Part shown: piece after piece, positions 34,168 to 43,656 of the stretch | Position numbering within the stretch: position 1 is the stretch's first letter | How the letters are laid out: each line of letters opens with the position of its first letter | Origin: Campylobacter sp. | Lineage (GTDB): Bacteria; Campylobacterota; Campylobacteria; Campylobacterales; Campylobacteraceae | DNA length: 64,000 nucleotides | Assembly (NCBI RefSeq): GCF_019423325.1 | Contig: NZ_JAHZBQ010000001.1 | Location: 496,001 to 560,000, forward strand | Reading direction: 5' to 3' | Notes under the pieces: model-generated | The model's input: only the letters and a program-made list of their open reading frames with translations | What the model was told of the DNA's origin: nothing | Database searches by the model: none | Program-made: the position numbers and the translations under genes

Positions 34168-35505
34168 TTAAATTTTTTGATCCGAAATTTTATAAAATTC
34201 GTTCTCTTGATAAAATTTCACCACAGCCTCGTCCGCGCTTACGTTGCGCTGCAAATACCGCAGCAAGGGCTCTGCGCGCGTATATATCACCCCGAGCCCC
34301 GCAAGGCTCGTCGCTCGCGAAAGCGCCACGTAGAGCTGCCCCTTGGCAAAGATCCTGTCGATGTCGCAGATGAGCTGTGGAATGCTCATGCCTTGGGATT
34401 TGTGGATCGTGATGGCGTATGCGAGCTTGAGCGGGAACTGATAATACCGCGCCAGCACGATCTGCTCGGCATCCGCGCCGCTCGCGGCGATCTCGCTTAG
34501 TTCGTATGTTTGCAGCCCCACGCGGCTTAGTATGCCCGAGGGCTTTTTTACGACCACGCTTTCGATCTCGTCGCCGGAGCTTTTTTCGATCTTTTCGACG
34601 ACGCCTTGCTCGCCGTTAAAAAACTCGCCGCTTTTATTTGCGGTAAACAGCACCTTTGCGCCTTCTTTTAGCGTCAGACTTTGCGGCGTGTTTAGCGAGG
34701 CGATCCATTTTTGAATTTTCTGCTCGCTCACGCCGCTTTGCAGCGCTTCATAAACGCCCTCAAAGCTGCTCTGCGGCGCATTAAGCTTGGCTAGTCTGGC
34801 GTTATTTATCGCATCTACTTCGGCGTTTCTACCCGAGATTATCGTAGCGTTCGGCTCGGCTTGCGCGGCATCGATGAGCAAAGATCGCATCAGCTCCGCC
34901 GTCTGCTCGCTTGTGATGCCGAGCCGCAGCTCGCAAAGCAGGCGGTATAGCGCCGCATCTGCGGTGCGCTTAGAGCCTATCATCTCGACGTAAAAAAACT
35001 CGCACTGCCTCCACGCGTACGATCCGAAGGCGTAATCCGAGTCGCTAAATAGGCTCGCGCGCGGCGCGCTCTCACCCTCTTTACGCACCGGCGGAAGCTG
35101 ATAAAAATCGCCCGTGACGAGCAGCCGTCCGTTAAATTTAGAATTTGAAATTCTAAGATAGATCATCTCGAAAAGCTCGGCGCCGATCATCGAAATTTCA
35201 TCGATCACGATGAGGTCTGCGAGGGCTAAAATTTTTCGCAGCTCGCTTAGTTTGCCGCTTTGTTTGCGATCGAAGCTCTTTAGCTCCTCGTGGTTTTTGC
35301 AAATGCCGAAGCGGAAGAAGCTATGCACGGTCACGCCGCCGATCTCTACGGCGCTGATGCCGGTGCTGCCGAGCACGATGACGAGCTTGCCGCGAGCGCG
35401 GTAGTTTTCGATGACGCTTTTTATTACGTAGCTTTTGCCCACGCCTGCGCCGCCCGTGATGAAAATATTGCGATCTTTTAGCTTTTGGATTATGAAATTT
35501 ATCAA
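34168..35505 (-). CDS. Pif1-like superfamily 1B DNA helicase
   Basis: 445 residues. Walker A GGAGVGKSYVIKSV (about 18-31), motif Ia GSTGISAVEIGGVTVHSFF (about 46-64), Walker B LIVIDEISMIGAEL (about 97-110), motif III RLLVTGDFYQLPPV (about 128-141), and the C-terminal LAYAITIHKSQGMS (about 369-382) with YVALSRA (about 402). These are all the helicase motifs of Pif1/RecD-type 5'-3' helicases. Compact, without extra domains, as in many bacterial Pif1 proteins that act on G-quadruplexes or recombination intermediates. Conserved but accessory. Confidence 0.9.
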   Translation of the reverse strand: MINFIIQKLKDRNIFITGGAGVGKSYVIKSVIENYRARGKLVIVLGSTGISAVEIGGVTVHSFFRFGICKNHEELKSFDRKQSGKLSELRKILALADLIVIDEISMIGAELFEMIYLRISNSKFNGRLLVTGDFYQLPPVRKEGESAPRASLFSDSDYAFGSYAWRQCEFFYVEMIGSKRTADAALYRLLCELRLGITSEQTAELMRSLLIDAAQAEPNATIISGRNAEVDAINNARLAKLNAPQSSFEGVYEALQSGVSEQKIQKWIASLNTPQSLTLKEGAKVLFTANKSGEFFNGEQGVVEKIEKSSGDEIESVVVKKPSGILSRVGLQTYELSEIAASGADAEQIVLARYYQFPLKLAYAITIHKSQGMSIPQLICDIDRIFAKGQLYVALSRATSLAGLGVIYTRAEPLLRYLQRNVSADEAVVKFYQENEFYKISDQKI

Positions 35506-35561
35506 GTTTTTTCCTATTTTTTGGCAAAATTATAGCCAAAATTTTTTAAAAGGCATTTTGT

Positions 35562-36917
35562 TTGAAACGACTAGTATCTCTCATCTTCGCGGCTTTAATC
35601 CTTGCAGGTTGCGCCACCCATAAGTTTATCCCGGAAAATCCCGCGGTTTTAGATCTTGATTACGCTCAAAACAGCGAGCGGCTGCCCGCTCCCGCCTCGG
35701 TGCAAAACATAAGCGGAAGCGCGTTTAAGAGCCGCTATTTTAAAATTTGGTTTGACGATGCGCCGATTAAAGCCGAAATCGACACGTTTTGGGGGCTTAA
35801 TTACGCCAAGGGACGCCACTTTGACGCCGCGGGCAGGATATATAACGACGCGATCTACCAAAGCATCCGCATAAATGCGAACGAAGAGGCATTCGGGCTA
35901 ATCTCCGTGCCCGCGATAACGGTAAAAAATGCGCTTCTGCGAAATATCCCAAGCGATCTGCCGATTTTCGGCGATCCGAGCGAGCCGGGGGAGGGAGAGC
36001 CGTTTGATTACGCCGCAAATTCCGCCGTGGGCGTGGGCTATCCGATGCTGCTGTCGCATTACAGCAGAGACGGTGCGTGGGCGTTCGTGCGCAACGACGG
36101 CGTGTGGAGCTGGATCAGAAGCGACGCGATAAAGCGCATCAGTCCGCAGCAGGCGGATATCTATGCAAATTCTAAATTTATAACGATTCTGCGCGACGGC
36201 GCAGTCGTTTATGATGAAAGCGGCACGGAGCTTTTTAGAGCGCGCACCGGCACGATCCTGCCGTATGATTTTAGCGGCGAGCGCGATCTTGGCGGCACAC
36301 TCGGCGTACGGAGCGGTTTCGGCGGCGAAATTTTAACGCAGTTTGGCGGCAAGAGATATTTCGTCAGCGCGGAGGATGCGAGGCTTTGGCCCGCGCCGCT
36401 TGATGAGCAAAACTCAAAGATCGTAGCCGCTAGCCTGCTCGGGCAGAAATACGGCTGGGGTGGGTATAAATTTCTTCGCGATTGCTCGCTTATGACGAAA
36501 GACTTTTTGGCAAATTTCGGGCTGTGGCTGCCGCGAAATTCCAAGGCGCAATCAGCTCGCGGCGAGCGTTTTTCGCTGGCTGGGATGAGCGCGGATGAAA
36601 AGCTTAGCTTCATTGGCAAAAACGGCGTGGCGTATAAAACGCTGCTGTATATGCCCGGCCACGTGATGCTCTACGTAGGGCAGGTGGACGGCAAGCCCGC
36701 GGTGCTGCACGACATCTGGGGGCTTCGCACGATGGACGGCGGGCGCGCAGTCATCGGGCGCACGGCGATTACGTCGCTTACTATCGGCTCGGATCGAGCG
36801 GACATCGCCGAGGATCGCCTGCTGATCTCGCGTATCAGCGCTATGAGCGTGCTTTCGGGCGAGGATGACGCTATCTCGGACGATCGGTTCGGCTCTGCAG
36901 ATTTCGGCGCGAATTAG
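35562..36917 (+). CDS. NlpC/P60-family peptidoglycan hydrolase lipoprotein with SH3-like domains
   Basis: 451 residues from TTG. Lipoprotein signal MKRLVSLIFAALILAGCAT with lipobox LAGC. Residues ~50-120 resemble the N-terminal stabilising domain, ~120-260 SH3-like domains (DGAWAFVRNDGVWSWIRSD), and ~290-400 the catalytic NlpC/P60 domain: KYGWGGYKFLRDCSLM with Cys308, and GHVMLYVGQVDGKP with His367. This is the SH3_6/NLPC_P60 layout of gamma-D-glutamyl-meso-diaminopimelate endopeptidases that trim stem peptides. Divergent from the helicase gene with 56 bases between. Ribosome site AAAAGGC. Confidence 0.85.
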   Translation: MKRLVSLIFAALILAGCATHKFIPENPAVLDLDYAQNSERLPAPASVQNISGSAFKSRYFKIWFDDAPIKAEIDTFWGLNYAKGRHFDAAGRIYNDAIYQSIRINANEEAFGLISVPAITVKNALLRNIPSDLPIFGDPSEPGEGEPFDYAANSAVGVGYPMLLSHYSRDGAWAFVRNDGVWSWIRSDAIKRISPQQADIYANSKFITILRDGAVVYDESGTELFRARTGTILPYDFSGERDLGGTLGVRSGFGGEILTQFGGKRYFVSAEDARLWPAPLDEQNSKIVAASLLGQKYGWGGYKFLRDCSLMTKDFLANFGLWLPRNSKAQSARGERFSLAGMSADEKLSFIGKNGVAYKTLLYMPGHVMLYVGQVDGKPAVLHDIWGLRTMDGGRAVIGRTAITSLTIGSDRADIAEDRLLISRISAMSVLSGEDDAISDDRFGSADFGAN

Positions 36918-37462
36918 GCAGCGCCTCGTAAAAAATAAAGAGCGGGTTATGGGCAATGGCCTCAGAAAAAAGCAAGCGACGAGAACCGGATGCATGTAAA
37001 AAAGAGCGAACCGCGCGCTACTGAGATGAGTGCAAGCCGTCGCCGCTATCGAAAAACGATGTCTTGTTTGTGTATGCAGGCGCGAACTGCTCGCCGCTAT
37101 GGATAGAAGCTCGCGGGTATAAGCGCGCTCGCCGCCGTCCCTTGCAAATCGCTTCGTCTAAAACATCTCCTCTTGTGTAGTTCTTACTGGCGATACGTTT
37201 GCTGTTTCGTCGTGTCTGCTCGGCGTATCGCTAAATTTTACATTTCGTGTCTTCATCACCAATATACATATCCTTGCGCCGTCGGTAAAATTTTGCTTTA
37301 AAATTTCGTTTGAAATTTTAAAGGAGCCGTCGCGAGCCAGGTAAAATTTCATTCGCTCGGCCCTTAAAATTTTAAGAAACGCTTTTTCGCTAAATGTGCA
37401 GACGGCTCTAAACGCGCCCAGACTTCAGCCGAAGCTATTTTTGCCGCAAGCGGGAGCGTGCG
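36918..37462. other. 545-base non-coding region
   Basis: No credible gene. A 64-codon minus-strand frame (37158-37352) lacks a ribosome site and family resemblance. Composition is more GC-mixed on the left and AAATTTTA-rich on the right. Confidence 0.45.
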
Positions 37463-37693
37463 TCATTTGCCGTCTAGGCCCAGGCCGTGCAGTATGTATC
37501 CAAGCTCTGCGCCGCCTACGAGGATGATTTGGTTGCTTGCGTTGCAAAGCGAGGCTACTTTGCTTACTTTCTCCGGCAGCTCGACGACGTTTTCGAGCAT
37601 ATCTTTAACCGTCCTCGGCTCGCCCGCGGTGGCGTTTAGACAAAACGCTAGAAACAAAGCGGCGACGAGCGCCAAATTTTTCCTTACGAACAT
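37463..37693 (-). pseudogene. Internally deleted relic of a class III binding protein gene
   Basis: 76 residues starting with a signal peptide (MFVRKNLALVAALFLAFCLNATAG) and a good AAGGAGAG ribosome site. The body joins an N-terminal segment, RTVKDMLENVVELPEKVSKVASLCNASNQIILVGG, to a C-terminal one, ELGYILHGLGLDGK. Both align to the ends of the intact protein at 38828-39847 (RTIKDMDGAEVKIPAKVERIAALWHSNNQILLALGG and EFGYILKGLSPEGK), with the ~260 residues between missing. So a paralogue lost its middle by an in-frame deletion. It may still be expressed as a secreted mini-protein. Confidence 0.8.
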
Positions 37694-37763
37694 ACTCTCT
37701 CCTTAGTGCCAAAATTTTATAAAACGTCTAGAACTGCGGCATGCCCTAGGTTTTACCCTCCCC

Positions 37764-38327
37764 TTAGAAAAACAAAAAATATCTCGGCGTTTTGCGTTTA
37801 TACTTTAGATACTCCTGTCCGTAGGCTTGCTCGCAGTAGCGCTCCTCGCCGAGGACTACGAGGTGGTTGTATATGGCAAAGGGCACTATCGCTATGAGTA
37901 GCCACAGCGACGCCGAGGCGATACAAACGCCCGCTATGCCGAGGAAATAAAAGAAATACATTGGATTGCGCGATAGCCGGTAGATACCGCTCTGTGCAGC
38001 TCTGTCCGCAGGGGCCGCCGCATAGTCGTAAAAAGCCTTGATGAAGCCCGCAAAAGCCGCTACGTAGATCACCGCTCCGATCCAAAACCATGCGCTGCCC
38101 GTCTTAAGCGGCACGAACACCGACAAAATGAGCAGCGCTACTTGCAGCAGCGAGCTTATGATCGCATTTCGCTTATCCGCGAGCGTGTACCACGAGGTAT
38201 CGGTGGCGCGCTTGCCGACCTCTTTGTAGATAAACATATACGTGAACTGTATCAACACCATCGCAAATGAGGGTTTCCAAGCGCCCGCTAGAGCAGGCTC
38301 AAGCGTCGTAAAAAATGAAATTTCCAT
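37764..38327 (-). CDS. Isoprenylcysteine methyltransferase/PEMT-like membrane protein
   Basis: 187 residues from the ATG at 38327, preferred over an upstream in-frame start because AAAGGGG precedes it. Four or five membrane helices. C-terminal SAM-binding pattern of ICMT/PEMT proteins: GIYRLSRNPMYFFYFLGIAG (about 115-134) and EERYCEQAYGQEYLKYKRKTPRYFLF (the EE...YG..Y..Y...PR block). Bacterial homologues methylate lipids or unknown small molecules; the substrate is not predictable. It lies between the intact binding-protein gene and its relic on the same strand. Confidence 0.82.
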   Translation of the reverse strand: MEISFFTTLEPALAGAWKPSFAMVLIQFTYMFIYKEVGKRATDTSWYTLADKRNAIISSLLQVALLILSVFVPLKTGSAWFWIGAVIYVAAFAGFIKAFYDYAAAPADRAAQSGIYRLSRNPMYFFYFLGIAGVCIASASLWLLIAIVPFAIYNHLVVLGEERYCEQAYGQEYLKYKRKTPRYFLFF

Positions 38328-38827
38328 GACCGCCCCTTTAGCTTTAAATTTTATATTGTAGCTTTGTTTTACCCTTGTTTGCTTGCCGTTGCTTTGCCCT
38401 TTTTCGCCTGCCGTGGGTTTAAATTTTATTTCGCCTCGCACCGCCCGTTTGACATACTGCGGCTATGTTTGCTCGGCACGCGCCCGCCTAGGATGTCGCT
38501 TCGGTAAGGCAATACGATAGCGACGCCGCTCATTTGGGTATCGACGCGCCGAGCAATGATGAGATCTGCGCTTTATGTGGACGGCATCCGCACTTCAACG
38601 CGCCAAAATGCGAGATAGCGGCGCTTGTTTTGACGATACGACGACGCCCGCCCGTATGACTAGATGATTTGTCTATCCGGTGTCGAGATAGGACGGGCGG
38701 CCTGCTCGGCACCGATGTGCGTTGCACGATGAAACATTCTGTACCGATGTGCCGCCACTGATGAGAGATTCGGCACGGATGCTTCCTACTAGGTGCGGCG
38801 CTGACGCCGTTGCTTCGGTGCCGCGTC
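38328..38827. other. 500-base gap with hairpin and short degenerate repeats
   Basis: A two-level stem can form at 38649-38699: CGCCCGT (38649-38655) with ACGGGCG (38693-38699), and inside it CTATC with GATAG. To its right, TCGGCACCGATGTGC (38706), GTACCGATGTGCC (38741) and TCGGCACGGATGC (38770) are related short repeats. No coding frame is convincing. Confidence 0.45.
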
Positions 38828-39847
38828 TTATTTACCCTCCGGGCTAAGTCCTTTTAAAATATATCCAAATTCCGTATCGCTTAGCTCGTAATTCATAAAT
38901 TTTTTATAAAACGCCTTCGTTTCGGCTTTTACGTCGATGTCGGCAAAAAGCTCCGGCTGGATAGTTTTGGCCGCCCATAAAATTTGAAGCACCGTATCCG
39001 CGCCGTATCGATCCCAGTTGAAAACCCCGCGCGGATTGCCGTAAACGCGTCCATTTTTGACCGCATCCGTGCCGCTGTAGATCGGGCTAGATTTGATCTT
39101 CTCTACCGCATCTTCGTTGTGATCGCCGCCCACGATTATGATCTGCGGGTTGCTAGCGATGATCTCCTCGGCGGTGATAGTCTTCATCGGGCCTTTGGTG
39201 GCGGTGATCGCATTCGTTCCGCCGGCCAGCTCTATCCACGAGTCGATCAGCGTGCCCTTGCCGTCGATCTTTAAAAGATCGCTCCCGCCTACGATGTGAA
39301 GGACGCGCGGACGCTTATCGGGGCTTAAATTCGCGGTGCGGCTGCTAACCAAAGCGATATTTTTATCGAGATTTGAGATCAGATCCTTCGCTCTTTGCGG
39401 TCCGTCGCCGCCTAGCATATCGCCACACATCCTGATGCTGCGCCTCATCTGCTCGTAATCGCTAAAGCTCGCCTTTAAAACGGTAAAGCCCTGTTTGGCT
39501 AAATTTTCGCCTGCCAGTGCGGTTGGAACTATGACTACGTCGGGGTTGCGGCTCATCAGCTCCTCTAAATTTACATCGTTATTTTTTAGCAGCACGGGGA
39601 TCTGCACCAGGCGCGGATAAATTTTAAGAAACCACGAGTTTTTGCTAATGTTATCGGTGGTAGCGACGATCTTATCCGCTCCGCCCAGAGCCAGTAAAAT
39701 TTGATTGTTCGAGTGCCAGAGTGCCGCGATACGCTCAACTTTTGCGGGGATTTTGACCTCAGCTCCGTCCATATCCTTGATAGTTCTAAGCTCTGCCGCG
39801 CTCGCAAAAAGCGCACCCGCCAAAAGCAGTAGTAAAAATTTTTTCAT
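38828..39847 (-). CDS. Class III ABC substrate-binding protein (FepB/BtuF-like)
   Basis: 339 residues from the ATG at 39847, which has TTTAGGAGAAAA upstream; an earlier in-frame start at 39901 would spoil the signal peptide MKKFLLLLLAGALFASAAE. Periplasmic-binding fold of the TroA/FepB type: RTIKDMDGAEVKIPAKVERIAAL (23-45), a LEELMSRNPDVVIVP stretch (~99-113), TAEEIIASNPQIIIVGGD (~221), FNWDRYGADTVLQILWAA (~273). Ligands of this class are ferric siderophores, heme or cobalamin. No permease or TonB receptor adjoins it. A deleted copy of the same family is at 37463. Confidence 0.85.
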   Translation of the reverse strand: MKKFLLLLLAGALFASAAELRTIKDMDGAEVKIPAKVERIAALWHSNNQILLALGGADKIVATTDNISKNSWFLKIYPRLVQIPVLLKNNDVNLEELMSRNPDVVIVPTALAGENLAKQGFTVLKASFSDYEQMRRSIRMCGDMLGGDGPQRAKDLISNLDKNIALVSSRTANLSPDKRPRVLHIVGGSDLLKIDGKGTLIDSWIELAGGTNAITATKGPMKTITAEEIIASNPQIIIVGGDHNEDAVEKIKSSPIYSGTDAVKNGRVYGNPRGVFNWDRYGADTVLQILWAAKTIQPELFADIDVKAETKAFYKKFMNYELSDTEFGYILKGLSPEGK

Positions 39848-39966
39848 TTTTTCTCCTAAACGGTATTGAAATATATGTCGCGATATTACAAAAAACCTCA
39901 TTAAAATTGCGTAAATTTTAACCGCTGTCGCCGCGATTATTTATTATTTTTCAAAGTAAATTTTTA

Positions 39967-39972
39967 TATAAT
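39967..39972 (+). promoter_or_regulatory. -10 box (TATAAT) for the flotillin gene
   Basis: Perfect TATAAT 34 bases before the ATG at 40007 in the divergent gap with the binding-protein gene. Confidence 0.5.
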
Positions 39973-40006
39973 CCATTTTAAATTTAGCATTTTTAAAGGA
40001 GAGAAA

Positions 40007-41431
40007 ATGGGTGAAATTTTATATTTGATAGGCGCCGCCGTCGGGGTTCTAATCGCGCTTTTTATCATCGTGCCGCTGTTTTTCAGGCGCATAGTGGAGA
40101 CGAATGAAGTTCATATCGTCCAAAGCGCGCGCAAGACGACGAGCTACGGCAAAGATACCGGTAACGGCAACAGCTATTATGAATTCCCAAGCTGGGTGCC
40201 GGTGCTGGGCGTTACGAAGATCGTTTTGCCGGTCTCTGTTTTTAGCATCAAGATCGAGGATTACGAGGCGTATGATCTAGGCAGGCTTCCTTTCGTCGTC
40301 GATATCACGGCGTTTTTTAGGATTATGGATTCAAATTTAGCTGCGCAACGTGTCAATAATTTTGAGGATCTTAACAATCAGCTTAGAAATATCATTCAAG
40401 GCTCGATCCGCTCGATCCTTTCGAGCCGCGTGCTTGAGGACATCTTGCAGATCCGCTCCGAGCTCGGAGATGATTTTACCAAGGCGGTAAAGACGCAGCT
40501 GCAAAACTGGGGTATCGAGCCCGTTAAAAACATCGAGCTAATGGATATCCGAGATAGCAGCGGCAGTAAGGTCATCTTAAACATCATGGAGAAGAAAAAA
40601 TCCCAGATCGAAAAGGAAAGCCGCGTCGAAGTGGCAAACAACACCAAGCTCGCCCAGATCGCCGAGATCGAAGCCGCACAGGCAACCGAAGTGCGCCAGC
40701 AGGAGGCCAATAAGATGGTAGGCCTTAAAACCGTCGAAAACGAGCGAGAGGTCGCGATCTCAAAGGAGCAGGCCGAGCAGCTCATCAAGGATCAGCAAAA
40801 GATCACGCAGGAAAAGGCGATGGAGGTCGTGCGGGTAAACGACGTCAAGCAGGCCGAGATCAAAAAGCAAGTAGAGATCGTAAAGGCCGAGCAGGAGCAG
40901 CGCAAGATCGAGATCGACGCCGAAGCGCGTAAAAACGCGAAAATTCGCGACGCCGAAGCGATCAAGGAAAATCAAATTTTAGTAGCGCAGGGCGATAAAG
41001 AGAAGCAGTTTCTCGCCGCCGCGGCGCTTTTGGAAATGAAGGACAAAGAAGCGCAGGGTACGCTAAAGATAGGCTCTGCAGAGGCCGAGGCGCTTAGGCT
41101 AAAAGAGCTCGCACCCGTAAACGCGCAGATCGAGCTGGCGCGCGAGATCGGCGAAAATCAGGGCTATCAGACCTATCTCATTTCGATCAAACAGATCGAA
41201 GCGAACCGCGACATCGGACTAGAGCAGGCCAAGGCGCTAAGCTCGGCGGATCTTAAGATCATCGCAAACGAAGGCAGCGTGGGCGAGGGGATGAGTAAAT
41301 TCGGCGAAATTTTAAGCGCCAAAGGCGGCACGCAGCTAGCCGCGATGCTTGAAGCGCTAAATCAAAGCGAGGTCGGCAAAAAGGTGCTGGATAAAATTTC
41401 AGGCGCCAAGAGTGAGGACAAATCCGAGTAA
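40007..41431 (+). CDS. Flotillin-like SPFH/band 7 protein
   Basis: 474 residues. N-terminal membrane anchor (IGAAVGVLIALFIIVPLFF, 5-24), SPFH domain (about 28-200) with NEVHIVQSARKTTSYG and AQRVNNFEDLNNQLRNIIQGSIRSIL, then a long coiled coil rich in Glu/Gln/Ala/Lys (about 200-375), and a Gly/Ala-rich end. Scaffold of lipid microdomains in the inner membrane. The usual NfeD partner is not adjacent. AAAGGAGAG precedes the ATG. Confidence 0.9.
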   Translation: MGEILYLIGAAVGVLIALFIIVPLFFRRIVETNEVHIVQSARKTTSYGKDTGNGNSYYEFPSWVPVLGVTKIVLPVSVFSIKIEDYEAYDLGRLPFVVDITAFFRIMDSNLAAQRVNNFEDLNNQLRNIIQGSIRSILSSRVLEDILQIRSELGDDFTKAVKTQLQNWGIEPVKNIELMDIRDSSGSKVILNIMEKKKSQIEKESRVEVANNTKLAQIAEIEAAQATEVRQQEANKMVGLKTVENEREVAISKEQAEQLIKDQQKITQEKAMEVVRVNDVKQAEIKKQVEIVKAEQEQRKIEIDAEARKNAKIRDAEAIKENQILVAQGDKEKQFLAAAALLEMKDKEAQGTLKIGSAEAEALRLKELAPVNAQIELAREIGENQGYQTYLISIKQIEANRDIGLEQAKALSSADLKIIANEGSVGEGMSKFGEILSAKGGTQLAAMLEALNQSEVGKKVLDKISGAKSEDKSE

Positions 41432-42054
41432 TATTCGCAGCCTGGGGCAAGTAAAATTTTAAATTTATACGCTAGCAGCTCTGCAGACGAGAGTAAATTT
41501 GAGTAATAGCTGGTGGCACAGCGCGGGATGAGTAAATTTGAGTGATCTGTCCGCTCGGGCGGTTTACCTACTCGCATCGGATAAAATTTAAGGCGCTAGC
41601 GGAATTTTAAAGATTGTGAAATTTCAAATACTCGCGAAATTTCGAATTTCGCTGGAATTTAAAACGTCGTGAAATTTTAAAATGCCGTGGAATTTTAAAA
41701 CATCGCGGAATTTAAATGCCTCGAAATTTTAAATGCTAGTAAAATTTTAAGCCTTCCGTGCGTAGCGTTTGGAAGCGGTGCGGTATCGCAAGTATTCGCA
41801 GAGCGCCGAAACTGCGGGTAAATTTTAAAAAATTGGCAAAGCGAGATTTAAAATTTAGGACGCGCGGCTACCTGCAATAGGCTACGCTTAGCGGTTATCG
41901 GTTGCCGCCAAATGATTGAGCTTGCTGTTTATCGGTCAAATTTTGCCGCCATGCGAGGCTAAATTTATTCGGTTCGGATGAAATTCAGGAAGCGCGCGGC
42001 GTTGGCGCCAGCGTAAAATTTAACCCGTCTTCATAAAATTTTAAGGAGCGCACG
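41432..42054. other. 623-base repeat-like non-coding region
   Basis: Between 41585 and 41760 the words GTGGAATTTTAAAA, GTGAAATTTTAAAA, GCGGAATTTAAA and CGAAATTTTAAA recur at about 20-25-base intervals, giving a degenerate tandem look. The 13-mer CCGCCATGCGAGG at 41946 also occurs at 21800. No gene found. Confidence 0.5.
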
Positions 42055-42738
42055 ATGACAAACGCCGTAAATTCCGCGCAGTACCAAGCGCGCATCAAAC
42101 AGGCGGAAACTCTTTTCGAGGGGCGAAATTTTACCCGGTGCCAAACGATAAATTTAAGCGGTGGATATGAGATCGTAAAGGACGCATATAGGCTCGGCGC
42201 GACAAGCTTTAGCGGCGGCGAATACACGCTGTTTGATGCTCGCAAAATGCAGATAATAAGCTGGCGCTGTATAGACGATAGGGCGGAATTTTTTAGCCTG
42301 ATCCGCCACGCAGACGGCAAATTTTACCTCGTCTTTCGCCAGGATCTATACGGCTACAGCGTGCTTGATCTAGCCTCAGCGCAGATCATGCGCTTCGTGC
42401 CGGACGCCTGGCTAGACGGCAAGGAGAGCTTCATTTGGGACGGCGTGCACTATCTGCGGGGTTGGGACGCGCTGGCCGCGCGCGGCTGCTACTGGGCGGC
42501 TCCAAACGGCGTGCATTTGGTGAGCTTTGCCGAGCCGATGAATGAAGAGCAGAGATATGTAGACGTTTTAGACTGCATGCAGGGCGGTTACGACATCTAC
42601 GAGCAGGCTGATTTTGCGGGCTTTGAGGGTAATGAACTGAGCCTGAAATGCTTTCGCGCAGGCACCTTACTATATGAAAATATAAAAATTTCGCGCGAGC
42701 GCTACCGCGAATGGATGCGCGGAGCGAAACAGCTATAA
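42055..42738 (+). CDS. Hypothetical cytosolic protein
   Basis: 227 residues with an AAGGAGCG ribosome site. No signal peptide or membrane helix. Alternating short strands rich in Tyr, Phe, Trp and Asp (FYLVFRQDLYGYSVLDL, WDGVHYLRGWDALAARG) suggest a beta-rich fold. The family is not recognised. Isolated between two non-coding stretches, no operon partner in the same direction before the TauE-like gene 117 bases on. Confidence 0.6.
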   Translation: MTNAVNSAQYQARIKQAETLFEGRNFTRCQTINLSGGYEIVKDAYRLGATSFSGGEYTLFDARKMQIISWRCIDDRAEFFSLIRHADGKFYLVFRQDLYGYSVLDLASAQIMRFVPDAWLDGKESFIWDGVHYLRGWDALAARGCYWAAPNGVHLVSFAEPMNEEQRYVDVLDCMQGGYDIYEQADFAGFEGNELSLKCFRAGTLLYENIKISRERYREWMRGAKQL

Positions 42739-42854
42739 GGCTTAAATTTACTAAATTTTGCGTTTAAATTTAAAGGCTTGCAAAATGGTAAAATTTAAAA
42801 CAAGCCGCAAAAAGCGGAATTTTGAGAGATCAAAGGGGCCGAGAAGGAATACGG

Positions 42855-43595
42855 ATGTTTTTTGAATACATTTTAATCGGCGCCTGCGTAGGCTTTATCA
42901 GCGGATTTTTTGGCATCGGCGGCGGCACCGTCGTGGTGCCCGTGATGATGCTCTTCGGCTACGACGTCAAGTACGCCATCGGCATCAGCATCATGCAGAT
43001 GATCTTCAGCTCGATTTTCGGCTCGTTCGTAAATTTTAAAAGCAAAATGCTCGACGTCGCGCCCGCGCTGGTGCTGGGGCTCGGGGGCTTTTGCGGCGCG
43101 CTTAGCAGCGGCTTTATCGTAAGCTATTTTTCGTCAAAATTCCTTCTGGGCACGCTTATTTTGGTGCAGATCATAAATTTAATCAAACTCTTTAAAACCC
43201 CGACCGAGCCCACTGGCGAGGCCAACGAATCTAAAATTTTGCTCTTTATCGTGGGGCTGTTCGTCGGCGCCGTGGCGATCAGCGTGGGTATCGGCGGCGC
43301 GGTATTCGTGATGCCTATTTTGATCAGCTTTTTAAACTACGACATCAAAAAGGCCGTCAGTACGGGGCTATTTTTCGTGATATTTTCCTCAAGCGCGGGC
43401 TTTCTGAGCCTTTCCGCGCACGGGCTCGTGTACTACAAGATCGGCGCGTTGCTAGGCATCGGCTCGCTAGCGGGCGTTTACGCGGGCGTCAAAACCTCGC
43501 ACAAGATCGGCAAAAAGGCTCAAAAGCGCTGGATGATCGCGCTTATCGTCACGATACTTTGCGTGACGATCAAAAAATTTATCGTCCTAAACTAG
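42855..43595 (+). CDS. TauE/SafE-family permease
   Basis: 246 residues from the ATG at 42855, which has GAAGGAAT upstream. About eight membrane helices in two repeats: GACVGFISGFFGIGGGTVVVP (about 8-28) and GLFVGAVAISVGIGGAVFVMP (about 134-154). The GxGGG motif repeated in each half is typical of the TauE/SafE/YfcA family, which exports sulfite or organosulfonates or carries other anions. Substrate not predictable. Confidence 0.88.
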   Translation: MFFEYILIGACVGFISGFFGIGGGTVVVPVMMLFGYDVKYAIGISIMQMIFSSIFGSFVNFKSKMLDVAPALVLGLGGFCGALSSGFIVSYFSSKFLLGTLILVQIINLIKLFKTPTEPTGEANESKILLFIVGLFVGAVAISVGIGGAVFVMPILISFLNYDIKKAVSTGLFFVIFSSSAGFLSLSAHGLVYYKIGALLGIGSLAGVYAGVKTSHKIGKKAQKRWMIALIVTILCVTIKKFIVLN

Positions 43596-43656
43596 CGCTA
43601 TTCGTTTTGCCTGTCGCGCCCAAATTAGGCCTAGAGCGTGCTTTAAATTTTAAAAT

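Noticed and set aside
37158..37352. 64-codon minus-strand frame after the NlpC lipoprotein
   Set aside because: No ribosome site and no recognisable sequence; left as non-coding.
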